64,000 nt of DNA from Ottowia flava (GTDB taxonomy: Bacteria; Pseudomonadota; Gammaproteobacteria; Burkholderiales; Burkholderiaceae_C): the NCBI RefSeq assembly GCF_042680565.1, contig NZ_JBHUEJ010000015.1, forward strand, positions 124,001 through 188,000, given 5' to 3'. Every line of letters begins with the position of its first letter. Positions within the stretch are counted from its first letter, which is position 1. Position numbers and translations under genes: made by a program. Below, piece by piece: positions 41,721-50,265 of this stretch. A model generated the notes under the pieces. That model was not told the DNA's origin. It did no database searches and saw nothing but the letters and a program-made list of their open reading frames with translations.

Positions 41721-42376
41721 ATCCTGGTCAACGCAGCATCAAGCGATTCGGTCGGTGAGCGCCGGAAGCCCGAGCGCGCGAAGCGCTGCAAGCGCCCCAC
41801 CATGAAAGACGTTAGCACCGAAGCGCTGAGTTGCGCATCTGCCGTGGGGGTGACGCTGTCGGCCCCGTGCCCATCGGCGAGCACCGCGTCGCGCAGACCT
41901 TGGCGCAGTGCGGCTTCCAACTTATCGAACAACTGGTTCATGCGCTGCTGCAAGCGCTCGTTCTCAAATACCAGGGCATCGCCCACCATCACGCGGGTCA
42001 TGCCGGGGTTCTTCTCGGCGAACTGCAACACCATGGTGACCACACGCGCTGCGCGGGCACTGCCAGCAGCCTCGCGTTCAGCGATCTGATTGACCAGGCC
42101 GAAAACGGTGCTTTCAATGAAGTCAATGAGCGCTTCAAACATCTGCGCCTTGCTCGCGAAGTGCCGATAGAGCGCGGCTTCACTCACACCCAAGCGCGCT
42201 GCCAAAGCGGCGGTCGTGATCCGCTCTGCGCCCGGCTGCTCCAGCATGGTTGCCAGGGCCTGCAGGATCTGTGCGCGGCGCTCGCCCGGCTTGGGACGCT
42301 TGCGCCCCAACGCTGCTTGCGCGGGCGCAGCATCGGTAGCGGAGGAAGCTTCGGCGGGGAGGTCTGACGGCAGCAT
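41714..42376 (-). CDS. slmA: Nucleoid occlusion factor SlmA
   Basis: TetR-fold DNA-binding protein that blocks FtsZ assembly over the nucleoid. 220 residues from ATG 42376. The N-terminal tail carries RKRPKPGERRAQILQALATM, followed by the HTH TTAALAARLGVSEAALYRHF, both diagnostic of SlmA. A TTG 12 codons upstream (42412) is possible but less likely. It is adjacent to argB, a pairing seen across betaproteobacteria. Confidence 0.93.
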   Translation of the reverse strand: MLPSDLPAEASSATDAAPAQAALGRKRPKPGERRAQILQALATMLEQPGAERITTAALAARLGVSEAALYRHFASKAQMFEALIDFIESTVFGLVNQIAEREAAGSARAARVVTMVLQFAEKNPGMTRVMVGDALVFENERLQQRMNQLFDKLEAALRQGLRDAVLADGHGADSVTPTADAQLSASVLTSFMVGRLQRFARSGFRRSPTESLDAALTRML

Positions 42377-42527
42377 AGGGCGACCAAATGTGTCGAAATG
42401 ATTCTCGCACAAACAGAAGCATTTCGTTCACAGTGTCTACCCGAGTCTGACTTGACTTGGGGCAGATTTCACGGCCCGCCCGCCCTGTGACGCCCGTTTC
42501 GCGCCCTTGGTCGATACAAAACCCGGT

Positions 42528-43421
42528 TCAGTGCGAGCGGATCATGGTGCCAAACGGCTGATCGGTCAGCACTTCCAGCAACATCGAATGCGGCACCCGG
42601 CCGTCGATGATGTGCACCGCATTCACACCGCTCTTGGCCGCATCAAGGGCGCCTGCGATCTTAGGCAGCATGCCGCCGGAAATGGTGCCGTCCTGCACCA
42701 GATCGTCAATGCGGCGCGGCGTGAGTTCGGGCAGCAGTTCGCCTGCCTTGTCCAAGACGCCCGGTATGTTGGTCAGCATGAGCAGCTTCTCGGCTTGCAG
42801 CACCGTGGCCAGCTTGGCTGCAACGACGTCGGCGTTGATGTTATAGCTCTCGTTCTGCTCACCAAAGCCGATCGGACTGACCACCGGGATGAACTGGTCG
42901 TCCTGCAGGGCTTGCACGACCGAGGGATCGATCTGGTCGATGTCGCCGACCTGGCCAACGTCGTGCTGGACATTGGGATCCTTCTGGTCCATCAGCTTGA
43001 GTTTGCGTGCGCGGATCAGGCCACCGTCGCGCCCGGTCAACCCCACAGCCTTGCCGCCCGCCTGGTTGATCAGCCCGACGATATCCTGCTGCACTTCCCC
43101 GGCGAGCACCCACTCGACCACTTCCATGGTTTCAGCGTCGGTGACGCGCATGCCCTGGATGAAATGCCCCTGTTTGCCCAAGCGCTTGAGCGCCGTCTCG
43201 ATCTGCGGGCCACCGCCATGAACCACCACTGGGTTGATGCCCACCAACTTGAGCAGCACGACATCTTCTGCGAACGCGGCCTGCAACGCCGGGTCGGTCA
43301 TGGCGTTGCCGCCGTACTTGATGACCATGGTCTTGCCGTGGTACTTGCGGATGTACGGCAGGGCCTGCGCGAGGATATCGGCTTTGTCGCGGGGAGGAAG
43401 GCTTTTGGATTCGGTCGACAT
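42528..43421 (-). CDS. argB: Acetylglutamate kinase
   Basis: Second enzyme of arginine biosynthesis, phosphorylating N-acetylglutamate. 297 residues with nucleotide-binding VIKYGGNAM, substrate loop VVVHGGGPQI and the C-terminal GVNAVHIIDGRVPHSMLLE. The N-terminal helix before the kinase core is typical of arginine-inhibited forms. It lies just downstream of the polysaccharide locus boundary and upstream of slmA. Confidence 0.97.
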   Translation of the reverse strand: MSTESKSLPPRDKADILAQALPYIRKYHGKTMVIKYGGNAMTDPALQAAFAEDVVLLKLVGINPVVVHGGGPQIETALKRLGKQGHFIQGMRVTDAETMEVVEWVLAGEVQQDIVGLINQAGGKAVGLTGRDGGLIRARKLKLMDQKDPNVQHDVGQVGDIDQIDPSVVQALQDDQFIPVVSPIGFGEQNESYNINADVVAAKLATVLQAEKLLMLTNIPGVLDKAGELLPELTPRRIDDLVQDGTISGGMLPKIAGALDAAKSGVNAVHIIDGRVPHSMLLEVLTDQPFGTMIRSH

Positions 43422-43475
43422 GGGCTTTTACAAGAAGGACTGGTTGATCAGGCCAGTGCCGATGATAGGGTAGTG

Positions 43476-44588
43476 CTACCAGCGCGAATTGCGAAACACC
43501 CTAGGCACTTTGAAGCGGATGATCGCGATGTAGGCCAGAACGTAGGAGACGACGAACAGGAGACAGAACCCTACCAGCACCGCGGTGTTGTTCCAGAACA
43601 GGATGGCGGGCACTACCGTCAACAAGGTAAAGGCCCAAAGGTAGGGCGACGTGCGGTTATTGCGCATCAGCATGCGGCGGGATTCGTCGTCGTCGAACAC
43701 CTCGCGCACGATGCGGCGGTAGATCAACTGGTGGAAGTGCAAGGCGTCCGCCACCCCGGGGGATACGCCGCGGCCGAGCTTACGGTAGATGCTGAACAGC
43801 GTTTCCCACACGGGGTAGATCAGCAAAAGCATCGGGAACCATGGCGAGACTACAGGATGGCGCTGGACAAGCGTGAGGCTGGCCAGCCCGATTACCAGGC
43901 CCCAGATGTAAGCGCCGCCATCGCCAGAGAAAATCATGCCGCGCGGGTAGTTCCACACCAGAAAGCCACCAGTGGCAGCGGCCGTTGAAATCAGCACAGC
44001 GGCCAGTGCCCTGTCTCCCACCTGCAACGCCACATGTGCCAGCGCCAGGCAGACGATCAGCGCAACCATGCCCGCCAGACCGTTGTAACCGTCAATGATG
44101 TTGAATGCGTGGGGCAGCCCGGCTATCGCCATTAGCGCGATGGCGCCGCCAATCCAGGGCGCCATGGCCAGCAAAGTATCGAAACCCGGGATCGCGGTCG
44201 TCGACACAGACAAGCCCAGCCAAAGCACGGCCAGCAAACCGGAGGCCGTGGTCAGTGCGAGGCGGTAGCGCACCGACAGCCGCTGCGTCATGTCCTCGAT
44301 CACACCGCCCAGCACCGCCGGCAGCATCACCAGCAACCAGCCCCAGACCCAACCGTGCAGATTCAGGGAGGCTGGGTTCCCCCACAGCCGTGTCTGCAAA
44401 TAGCCAAGTACCCATGCAGCGACCGCACCGCACAATACGGCTACGCCGCCGATTCGAGGCACGTCCCCGAAGTGAAAGCGCTGAGGGAGATTGTGGTCGT
44501 ATGCCGCTGCATGCTTTCGGGCCCAACGGATAATCACGGCCCCCACGACGAGCGCGACGAGAAATGCCAATACGCTCAGTGCGATCAC
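43476..44588 (-). CDS. WecA/WbpL-type undecaprenyl-phosphate sugar-1-phosphate transferase
   Basis: Polytopic membrane enzyme (about 10-11 hydrophobic segments, 370 residues) of the MraY/WecA family. It starts glycan chains by placing a sugar-1-phosphate on undecaprenyl phosphate. Family loops are seen: DVPRIGGVAV, HAFNIIDGYNGLAG and SGDGGAYIWG. Start is GTG 44588 with AAGG upstream. It is separated by a 153-bp gap from the tightly packed genes to the right and is probably the initiating transferase of that polysaccharide. Confidence 0.9.
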   Translation of the reverse strand: MIALSVLAFLVALVVGAVIIRWARKHAAAYDHNLPQRFHFGDVPRIGGVAVLCGAVAAWVLGYLQTRLWGNPASLNLHGWVWGWLLVMLPAVLGGVIEDMTQRLSVRYRLALTTASGLLAVLWLGLSVSTTAIPGFDTLLAMAPWIGGAIALMAIAGLPHAFNIIDGYNGLAGMVALIVCLALAHVALQVGDRALAAVLISTAAATGGFLVWNYPRGMIFSGDGGAYIWGLVIGLASLTLVQRHPVVSPWFPMLLLIYPVWETLFSIYRKLGRGVSPGVADALHFHQLIYRRIVREVFDDDESRRMLMRNNRTSPYLWAFTLLTVVPAILFWNNTAVLVGFCLLFVVSYVLAYIAIIRFKVPRVFRNSRW

Positions 44589-44741
44589 AAAACGCCTTGT
44601 TCGTGGATTGTTTGCTGCTTAGGCGGCATCGTGTTTGAAATACTGTGATCGTACCCGCTCGCCAGTTGTCCGCAGCCTTGCCCCGCGTCCAGTCTGACTC
44701 ACGGCGCTATCCAACCAATGCGGAACTGGAAAGCGCCGCCT

Positions 44742-45557
44742 CTACTGCTTGAATGATCGGTAAAAACCCATCACGCGTTCCACGTACCTCTGCGTTTCAG
44801 GATATGGCGGAATCCTGTTGCCGTATTTGGCCACAGCGCCTTCGCCCGCGTTATAGGCTGCGATGGCCAAGGATGGATCGCCACTGTACCGGCGCAAGAG
44901 ATCTGCGAGGTATCGGCTTCCGACCTGCGCATTTACATGCGGTTCCAGCACGTTGTGGCGGCCAGTGTCCAACGAGTAGCCCGTGACCCCGTAGCGCGCA
45001 GCCGTTGCAGGCATGATCTGCATCAACCCCAGCGCCCCCTTGTGGGATACCGCATCCGCATTGAAAGCCGACTCGGCGGCGGCCACGGAGTACAACAAAG
45101 CTGGGTCAACCGCGTGCGACTGGGCTGCCGCATCGAGATAGGCCTTTACATCATGGAAGCCCTGCGGAAGTTTTGAAGCGCCACGGACACCCATACCAGA
45201 ACCTGCTGCTGACCTCGGCGCGACAGAGCCAACCGGCTCCCATGCGGAATAGCGCAGGGGCCATGTCCGATTGATCAAGCGAAGTTCTCTTGCCGCCGAT
45301 TGCTTGACGATATCTGTAGGTTCAGTGTGAACTGAACCAGAATCATCGCCCAGCGGTGCATTGCCCATGTGCACTACACCATCGCCATCTACGAATTCCC
45401 AAGTTTCTCCACCATAGACGGTCGAATGCAAGGCGATGCCCAGCACCAGCAAGCACCCATGGATCGAGATCAGAACGAGATCCAGAGCGCGACACCTCTG
45501 CGTTTTCACCAACCAACTGGTTGGATCTGCGCCCCGATCCAAAGGAATGTTAGCCAC
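44742..45557 (-). CDS. Lytic transglycosylase (SLT domain) with membrane anchor
   Basis: 271 residues from GTG 45557, which overlaps the stop of the upstream acetyltransferase and has AGGTGGA 6 nt before it. A hydrophobic anchor (about 25-48) is followed by a DUF4124-like stretch (WEFVDGDGVVHMGN), then the SLT domain (about 138-265) with catalytic E162 in AESAFN and GLMQIMPATAARYG. Frames starting further upstream lie inside the acetyltransferase gene. It likely opens peptidoglycan for the surface polymer or its export parts. Confidence 0.88.
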   Translation of the reverse strand: MANIPLDRGADPTSWLVKTQRCRALDLVLISIHGCLLVLGIALHSTVYGGETWEFVDGDGVVHMGNAPLGDDSGSVHTEPTDIVKQSAARELRLINRTWPLRYSAWEPVGSVAPRSAAGSGMGVRGASKLPQGFHDVKAYLDAAAQSHAVDPALLYSVAAAESAFNADAVSHKGALGLMQIMPATAARYGVTGYSLDTGRHNVLEPHVNAQVGSRYLADLLRRYSGDPSLAIAAYNAGEGAVAKYGNRIPPYPETQRYVERVMGFYRSFKQ

Positions 45558-46185
45558 GACGAATCCACCTATGCCAAAACGGTAGCGTCTTTGCAGCAAT
45601 CGCCACGTCGCGCTGCTCTCCATGCTCAGGCTCGCCAGCGCGTCGGCGGGCGCGCACGACCCGAGCAGGAACGCCCGCAGCAATCATGCCGTCAGGCACA
45701 TCGGAGCGCAACACTGCGCCAGCCGCGACCACCGCACCGCGGCCAACGCGAACGCCCTCCAGGACGATCGCCCCTGCACCGATCCAAGCTCCATCTTCGA
45801 TCACGATCCTTGAGCGTGTAATGCGATTGCGCGCGATGATCTCATCGCCACCGTCGATTTCGTGTCCGGCGGAAAGCAGCTTCGCATGCGCCCCGATCAG
45901 GACGTCTGAGCCAATCGTCAACCCCCCTTCGCCTGAGAGGTAAGCGCCAACATTCACGATCGTTCCTGATCCAATGTGAATACCGACGCAAGGAGCGATG
46001 TCGACATCTCCCAGCACAAGCCGTGTGTAAGCGTAGAGGCTGACCCGATTGGCCAGGCAAACCACATCGGTCCTACGCCCCCATCGCATCACGGCCACCG
46101 ATGGGTCAACTCGGCAATCCTCTCCCAGCATATCCACGCCGAGGTGAGAGTCCGTGAAGTCTGGCACCCCGATCAACCCGGACAT
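45550..46185 (-). CDS. Left-handed beta-helix acyltransferase
   Basis: 211-residue hexapeptide-repeat O-acetyltransferase of the CysE/LacA/WbbJ type. The repeats cover about residues 55-180 (IGSGTIVNVGAYLSGEGG, IGAHAKLLSAGHEI, GAWIGAGAIVLEGVRVG). The histidine in SAGHEIDGG is the probable catalytic base. It likely acetylates a sugar of the polysaccharide. It overlaps the transglycosylase by 8 bp. Confidence 0.88.
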   Translation of the reverse strand: MSGLIGVPDFTDSHLGVDMLGEDCRVDPSVAVMRWGRRTDVVCLANRVSLYAYTRLVLGDVDIAPCVGIHIGSGTIVNVGAYLSGEGGLTIGSDVLIGAHAKLLSAGHEIDGGDEIIARNRITRSRIVIEDGAWIGAGAIVLEGVRVGRGAVVAAGAVLRSDVPDGMIAAGVPARVVRARRRAGEPEHGEQRDVAIAAKTLPFWHRWIRRG

Positions 46186-46192
46186 CGTTTCC

Positions 46193-47233
46193 TCACGACC
46201 TCAGCGCTTGAAGCAGGCGGCGCAAACGCCCTGGCCAACCTTGGGTCTTCAACCACTCCAACTCATCGTGGAGGCGTTGAATTTCAGCATCTTGAGCGGA
46301 TACCTGCTGCTCGCGCTCAAGCACTTCCGACCTGGCCGTGCGTTCCTGCTCCTTCAGTGACTCGATCGCAGCCACCTTGTTTTCCACCTCCACCCCGAGA
46401 CGTTCGATCTCAATCTTCGCCTCTGAAAAGGCCTTTTGATGTTCGACAAGTGAATCGTATTCACTCTGGTGGCGCAACGTGAGCGCTTGGAGCGCTTTGC
46501 GAAGCCTTAGGATGTCTTCGTCAGCGGACCTGATGCGTGCGGTGGACGCATCAGCCTGTGGTGTAGCCACTGTCATCCACTCGTACACATCGAATTCCGG
46601 CCACCCAGAGACCAGCGCCTGGCGGGACGCCTCGTCAAGCTGCTGCCAGGCCCAGACAAATTCGCTCGCCTCAACCGGAAGGTGAAGGCCTTCCCAATGC
46701 TCAGAGGCCCAGCCCGTCGTCATCAATAATCTGCCCAAGCTGCTGCGCGTGAAGAAACGCATGTGGGTGCGATCGAGCAGCCCCGTGTCCGCGTACTCAA
46801 ACATCCCCAAGCGAAGCCCTGCGACAAGCCCCGCATAGGCCACGTTCGGCATCGATATGACCAGTCGCGCCGCTGGCTCTGCCAGGTCCCGCAGCGCGAG
46901 CAAGGTAGCAGCGGGATCATGCAGGTGCTCAAGAACGTCACATGCCAGCAATGCCCCGAACGTGCGTCCGTGCAATTGCTCTCGCCAGTCCAACGCGTTC
47001 AGGTCGGCTTCAATGATCTCGACACCGCGCGACTTCAAAGCAGCAACCGCGTGCGGATCGTTCTCGACCACGGTCACCGCGTGGCCCCGCTCCATCATCA
47101 CATTTGTCATCGCACCGGGTCCGGGCCCCAACTCGAGGATCGAGGCACCGGGGGGCACCTGCCTCAGTAACCTCGCAGGCCAGTCCTCGCCATCGGGGTC
47201 GAACGCGTAGTTGTACCGTTCGGGTGTGGTCAA
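46193..47233 (-). CDS. SAM methyltransferase with C-terminal coiled coil, possible chain terminator
   Basis: 346 residues from TTG 47233, which overlaps the Wzt stop (TTGA) and has GGAGG 6 nt upstream. Rossmann methyltransferase core (about 30-225) with ILELGPGPGA (32-41) and CDVLEHLHDP. Residues about 232-330 form a long, charged heptad-type coiled coil, then a basic amphipathic end (GRLRRLLQALRS). This layout resembles WbdD, which caps O-antigen chains by methylation and uses a coiled coil as a length ruler. No kinase domain is present. The role is inferred from the neighbouring Wzt. Confidence 0.85.
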   Translation of the reverse strand: MTTPERYNYAFDPDGEDWPARLLRQVPPGASILELGPGPGAMTNVMMERGHAVTVVENDPHAVAALKSRGVEIIEADLNALDWREQLHGRTFGALLACDVLEHLHDPAATLLALRDLAEPAARLVISMPNVAYAGLVAGLRLGMFEYADTGLLDRTHMRFFTRSSLGRLLMTTGWASEHWEGLHLPVEASEFVWAWQQLDEASRQALVSGWPEFDVYEWMTVATPQADASTARIRSADEDILRLRKALQALTLRHQSEYDSLVEHQKAFSEAKIEIERLGVEVENKVAAIESLKEQERTARSEVLEREQQVSAQDAEIQRLHDELEWLKTQGWPGRLRRLLQALRS

Positions 47234-48516
47234 ATCCTGCCTCCCTGGTCGACGGGGCTGCTGACATGAGAATTGTTTACGCCAAGAGGCGGTGACAACC
47301 ATTCATGGTCCAACATTACCAAGCCAAATTCCTGACGCGTTCGATTCAGGACCGTGAACGGCTGTATCAACTCGGCCATATCGATGACCTGGAAGCCAGA
47401 GTCGTCGAGCACATAGACGCTCCAAAGGTATTTGCCTGAAAGCAAAGCAATCGCTGGAAAACGAACACGTACGATATGCCTGCCTACACCAGATAAGACT
47501 TGCTTGTCGGCACGCATCTGCGTGCCAGTCCCGAAAACGTTGTCCTTGTCAGGTCGAACGATAGCCAGCGCGACATGGAATGGATCTGACGTATACGACT
47601 CAACCTCGATTTCGACCGACATGTCCTCGAACGATTCGAGTTGCGACATGTTTACGCCCTCGGCAGTCTCTGTCTTCAAGCTCAGGAATTTCACCAGCGG
47701 GACACCACCTTGAATGACTTCAGATCCGATATGGGCCGCGCCCTCGCTCTCTGTTGACGGGACCGGAGGCACATCCTGCCGCAAATGGATATATCGGCGC
47801 CGCTCGTGCGCCTCGTAGGCTGTCACCACGCCTTCGGTCGGGCCCATCTCCTGGACCAAGCCACCATGGATCCAAGCAGCCCTCTGACAAAGGCTGCGAA
47901 CTTGATATAGATTGTGCGAGCAAAAAAGAATGGTCGCACCCCGATCCCGCAACGCCAGGATGCGGTCGAGGCTTTTTTTCTGAAAATGCATGTCCCCTAC
48001 GGACAATGCTTCATCGACAATCAGAATCTGTGGTTCGACCGCCGTAGCACCGGCAAACGCCAAACGCATAAACATACCTGAAGAATAGGTTTTGACCGGG
48101 CGCTTAAGCGATTCATCCGATAGCTCTGAAAACGTAACGGCGCTCTCCACGAATGCCGACATGGCATCGCCTTCCAACCCGTGCAAAGCTGCCATGAAAC
48201 GCATATTGTCATAACCTGACTCCTCTGGGTGAAAGCCTGCGCCCAACTCCAGAAGCGCTGCGATCCGCCCATCGCGCCGGACCTCACCTTTGGTCGGTCG
48301 TATGGTCCCCGCAGCAATCTTCAGCAGTGTGCTCTTTCCCGCGCCATTCTCACCAACCAGTCCGAACGTTTCTCCAGGTTGGACCGCAAATTCGACGCCA
48401 GTCAGCGCGACATGCATGCGATGGCGCCGCTGACGAAGCACCCATTCCCACAGTCGATCTTGCGGCCGATCATAAACCGCATAGGATTTTTCAACCCCAT
48501 GAAAACTCAAACCCAT
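47230..48516 (-). CDS. Polysaccharide ABC exporter ATPase (Wzt) with C-terminal carbohydrate-binding-type domain
   Basis: 428 residues. The ABC domain has Walker A GENGAGKST (55-63), signature YSSGM (144-148), Walker B ILIVDE (164-169) and H201. An extra C-terminal beta-rich domain (about 285-415) matches Wzt proteins that recognise the modified end of the glycan before export. It is 3 bp from the Wzm gene, and its stop overlaps the start of the methyltransferase gene, so the pair are co-translated. Confidence 0.93.
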   Translation of the reverse strand: MGLSFHGVEKSYAVYDRPQDRLWEWVLRQRRHRMHVALTGVEFAVQPGETFGLVGENGAGKSTLLKIAAGTIRPTKGEVRRDGRIAALLELGAGFHPEESGYDNMRFMAALHGLEGDAMSAFVESAVTFSELSDESLKRPVKTYSSGMFMRLAFAGATAVEPQILIVDEALSVGDMHFQKKSLDRILALRDRGATILFCSHNLYQVRSLCQRAAWIHGGLVQEMGPTEGVVTAYEAHERRRYIHLRQDVPPVPSTESEGAAHIGSEVIQGGVPLVKFLSLKTETAEGVNMSQLESFEDMSVEIEVESYTSDPFHVALAIVRPDKDNVFGTGTQMRADKQVLSGVGRHIVRVRFPAIALLSGKYLWSVYVLDDSGFQVIDMAELIQPFTVLNRTRQEFGLVMLDHEWLSPPLGVNNSHVSSPVDQGGRI

Positions 48517-48519
48517 GAA

Positions 48520-49344
48520 TCAAAGTGCCTCACCAAGCGCGGACTTCATCGAGCGGAAAAACCACCATCCCCCGATACCCAGAAACACAGTCCAGCCGAA
48601 AAGTGCCCACATGGTTCCAGCAGGCACCGCTATACCCAAGATAGCGTTCTGTACCGCCAGCGCCAGACAGGCCACAGGGTTGAACAAAAACCAATTGTGG
48701 AATCGCTCCGGCACCTGCGCAAGCGGATACAGAATAGGCGTTAGATAAAACCAGAGTTGCAACCCAAACGCGACAAATGAACCCACATCTCGCCATAGGA
48801 AATGCGCCATCGAAAGTAGCAAGGTCAACCCGAGCGTCATGACGACCTGTGAAAGTACCAGTAAAGGGATCCAGACCCAACTAGCTCGCGGCCCAATGCC
48901 CTGGGTTACGCATAGCACCAACAGCAACGCATAACCGATTCCCATAGCAAGCAAGCTGCTGCCTACTGATACGGCGGGAAGAATTTCGGCGGGTATCGGT
49001 TGCTTGCGCAGGAAGTCTTCGTAGGCCACCAAACTGCCTACACCACGGCCAATTGCATCGACAAAGGGCAGCCAGACAGCCAAGCCCGCCAACAAATGAA
49101 GCAGATACCCTTGATCCGCATCGATGCCCGGCACTCTGACGGCCAGAATTTGACCGAAAAGCACGTAAAAAATGGCCAATGTAGCCAGAGGCTGAACAAA
49201 GGCCCAGGCAAGCCCCAGCACAGATCCGGCGTAGCGGGTCTTAAATTCCCGCGCCAACCAATAACGCCACAATACCAGCCGCTGGCGCGATCTCGCCCTG
49301 AAAGTCACAGCCCTAGTAGGTTGTTGCGTTGCTGCGCGCGACAT
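48520..49344 (-). CDS. Polysaccharide ABC exporter permease (Wzm)
   Basis: 274-residue ABC-2-type permease with six hydrophobic segments and the family opening LVLWRYWLAREFKTRYAGSV. With the Wzt ATPase it would move a lipid-linked polysaccharide across the inner membrane. Its ATG directly follows the stop of the epimerase gene (TAG then ATG). Confidence 0.93.
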   Translation of the reverse strand: MSRAATQQPTRAVTFRARSRQRLVLWRYWLAREFKTRYAGSVLGLAWAFVQPLATLAIFYVLFGQILAVRVPGIDADQGYLLHLLAGLAVWLPFVDAIGRGVGSLVAYEDFLRKQPIPAEILPAVSVGSSLLAMGIGYALLLVLCVTQGIGPRASWVWIPLLVLSQVVMTLGLTLLLSMAHFLWRDVGSFVAFGLQLWFYLTPILYPLAQVPERFHNWFLFNPVACLALAVQNAILGIAVPAGTMWALFGWTVFLGIGGWWFFRSMKSALGEAL

Positions 49345-50265
49345 CTAAACTGTCCTTAGCCAGTTAATCAGACGGTGCAACCCATCGTCAAATGATACTT
49401 CTGGCTTCCAACTGAGCTCTTTTCCGGCCAACGAGATATCCAGTATGTTCACAGGTGGATCGAACGGTCGTCCGGGAAGGTTATCGCGCTTGATCTCGTG
49501 CCCAAGCACCCGCTCCAAGGCTTCTAGGACCTCATTGACACTGATGCCCTCCCCACTGCCGATATTGAACACGCGAGCTCCCCCTTCATGCGTTGCCGCC
49601 GCTGCAAATGCTCTGCCCACATCTTCCGCATATAAGAAGTCACGAATCACTGAACCATCGCCCCATACATCCACTGGCTGCCGGTGCAAGGCCTTGAAAG
49701 CGAAGGCCGACACAACCCCTTGTATACCTCTTGGTTGCTGCCACTCTCCATAAGGGTTGCTCAAACGAAGTATGCGAACAGGCAAACCATTCAACGCTTC
49801 CTCTACCCTGAAATAATGCTCCGTTGCCAACTTGGTGACCCCATACGCACCCAATGGAACGGTAGGATGTGTCTCTACAATCGGAGTAGCCTGCGGGCGC
49901 CCGTATACAGCCCCACCGGACGAAGCGAACAGCACACGCGGTTTTACAGATAGGTCTCTGAGCCCGTCTAAGAGATGTAGGGTACCGATCAGATTGGAGT
50001 TAACGTCGCAAATAGGGCTTTCACTGGCGGTTGATGGAACGGTGGACGACGCAAGATGTACCACACAATCCGGATGACCTGTCTTTTCAAGCCACCGCCC
50101 GATATCCACATAAGCACAACGCACCTCACCGTGGACCCATGGCAGTGGGTCTGTAATCGACTCGGATTCGCGGTCAACAGACCATACCTCGTGGCCCTCG
50201 CTTGACAAGGCGCGCCCAACGTGACGACCCAGAAAGCCCCGCCCACCCAAGATCACGCAGCGCAC
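49345..50265 (-). CDS. NAD-dependent sugar epimerase/dehydratase
   Basis: 306-residue extended SDR. NAD-binding GGRGFLGRHVG is at 7-17, and the catalytic set is S115/S116 with Y141-x3-K145 (YGVTK). It probably makes a nucleotide sugar for the polysaccharide (epimerase such as GalE-like, or reductase). The sugar cannot be assigned. It overlaps the upstream glycosyltransferase by 13 bp. Confidence 0.9.
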   Translation of the reverse strand: MRCVILGGRGFLGRHVGRALSSEGHEVWSVDRESESITDPLPWVHGEVRCAYVDIGRWLEKTGHPDCVVHLASSTVPSTASESPICDVNSNLIGTLHLLDGLRDLSVKPRVLFASSGGAVYGRPQATPIVETHPTVPLGAYGVTKLATEHYFRVEEALNGLPVRILRLSNPYGEWQQPRGIQGVVSAFAFKALHRQPVDVWGDGSVIRDFLYAEDVGRAFAAAATHEGGARVFNIGSGEGISVNEVLEALERVLGHEIKRDNLPGRPFDPPVNILDISLAGKELSWKPEVSFDDGLHRLINWLRTV

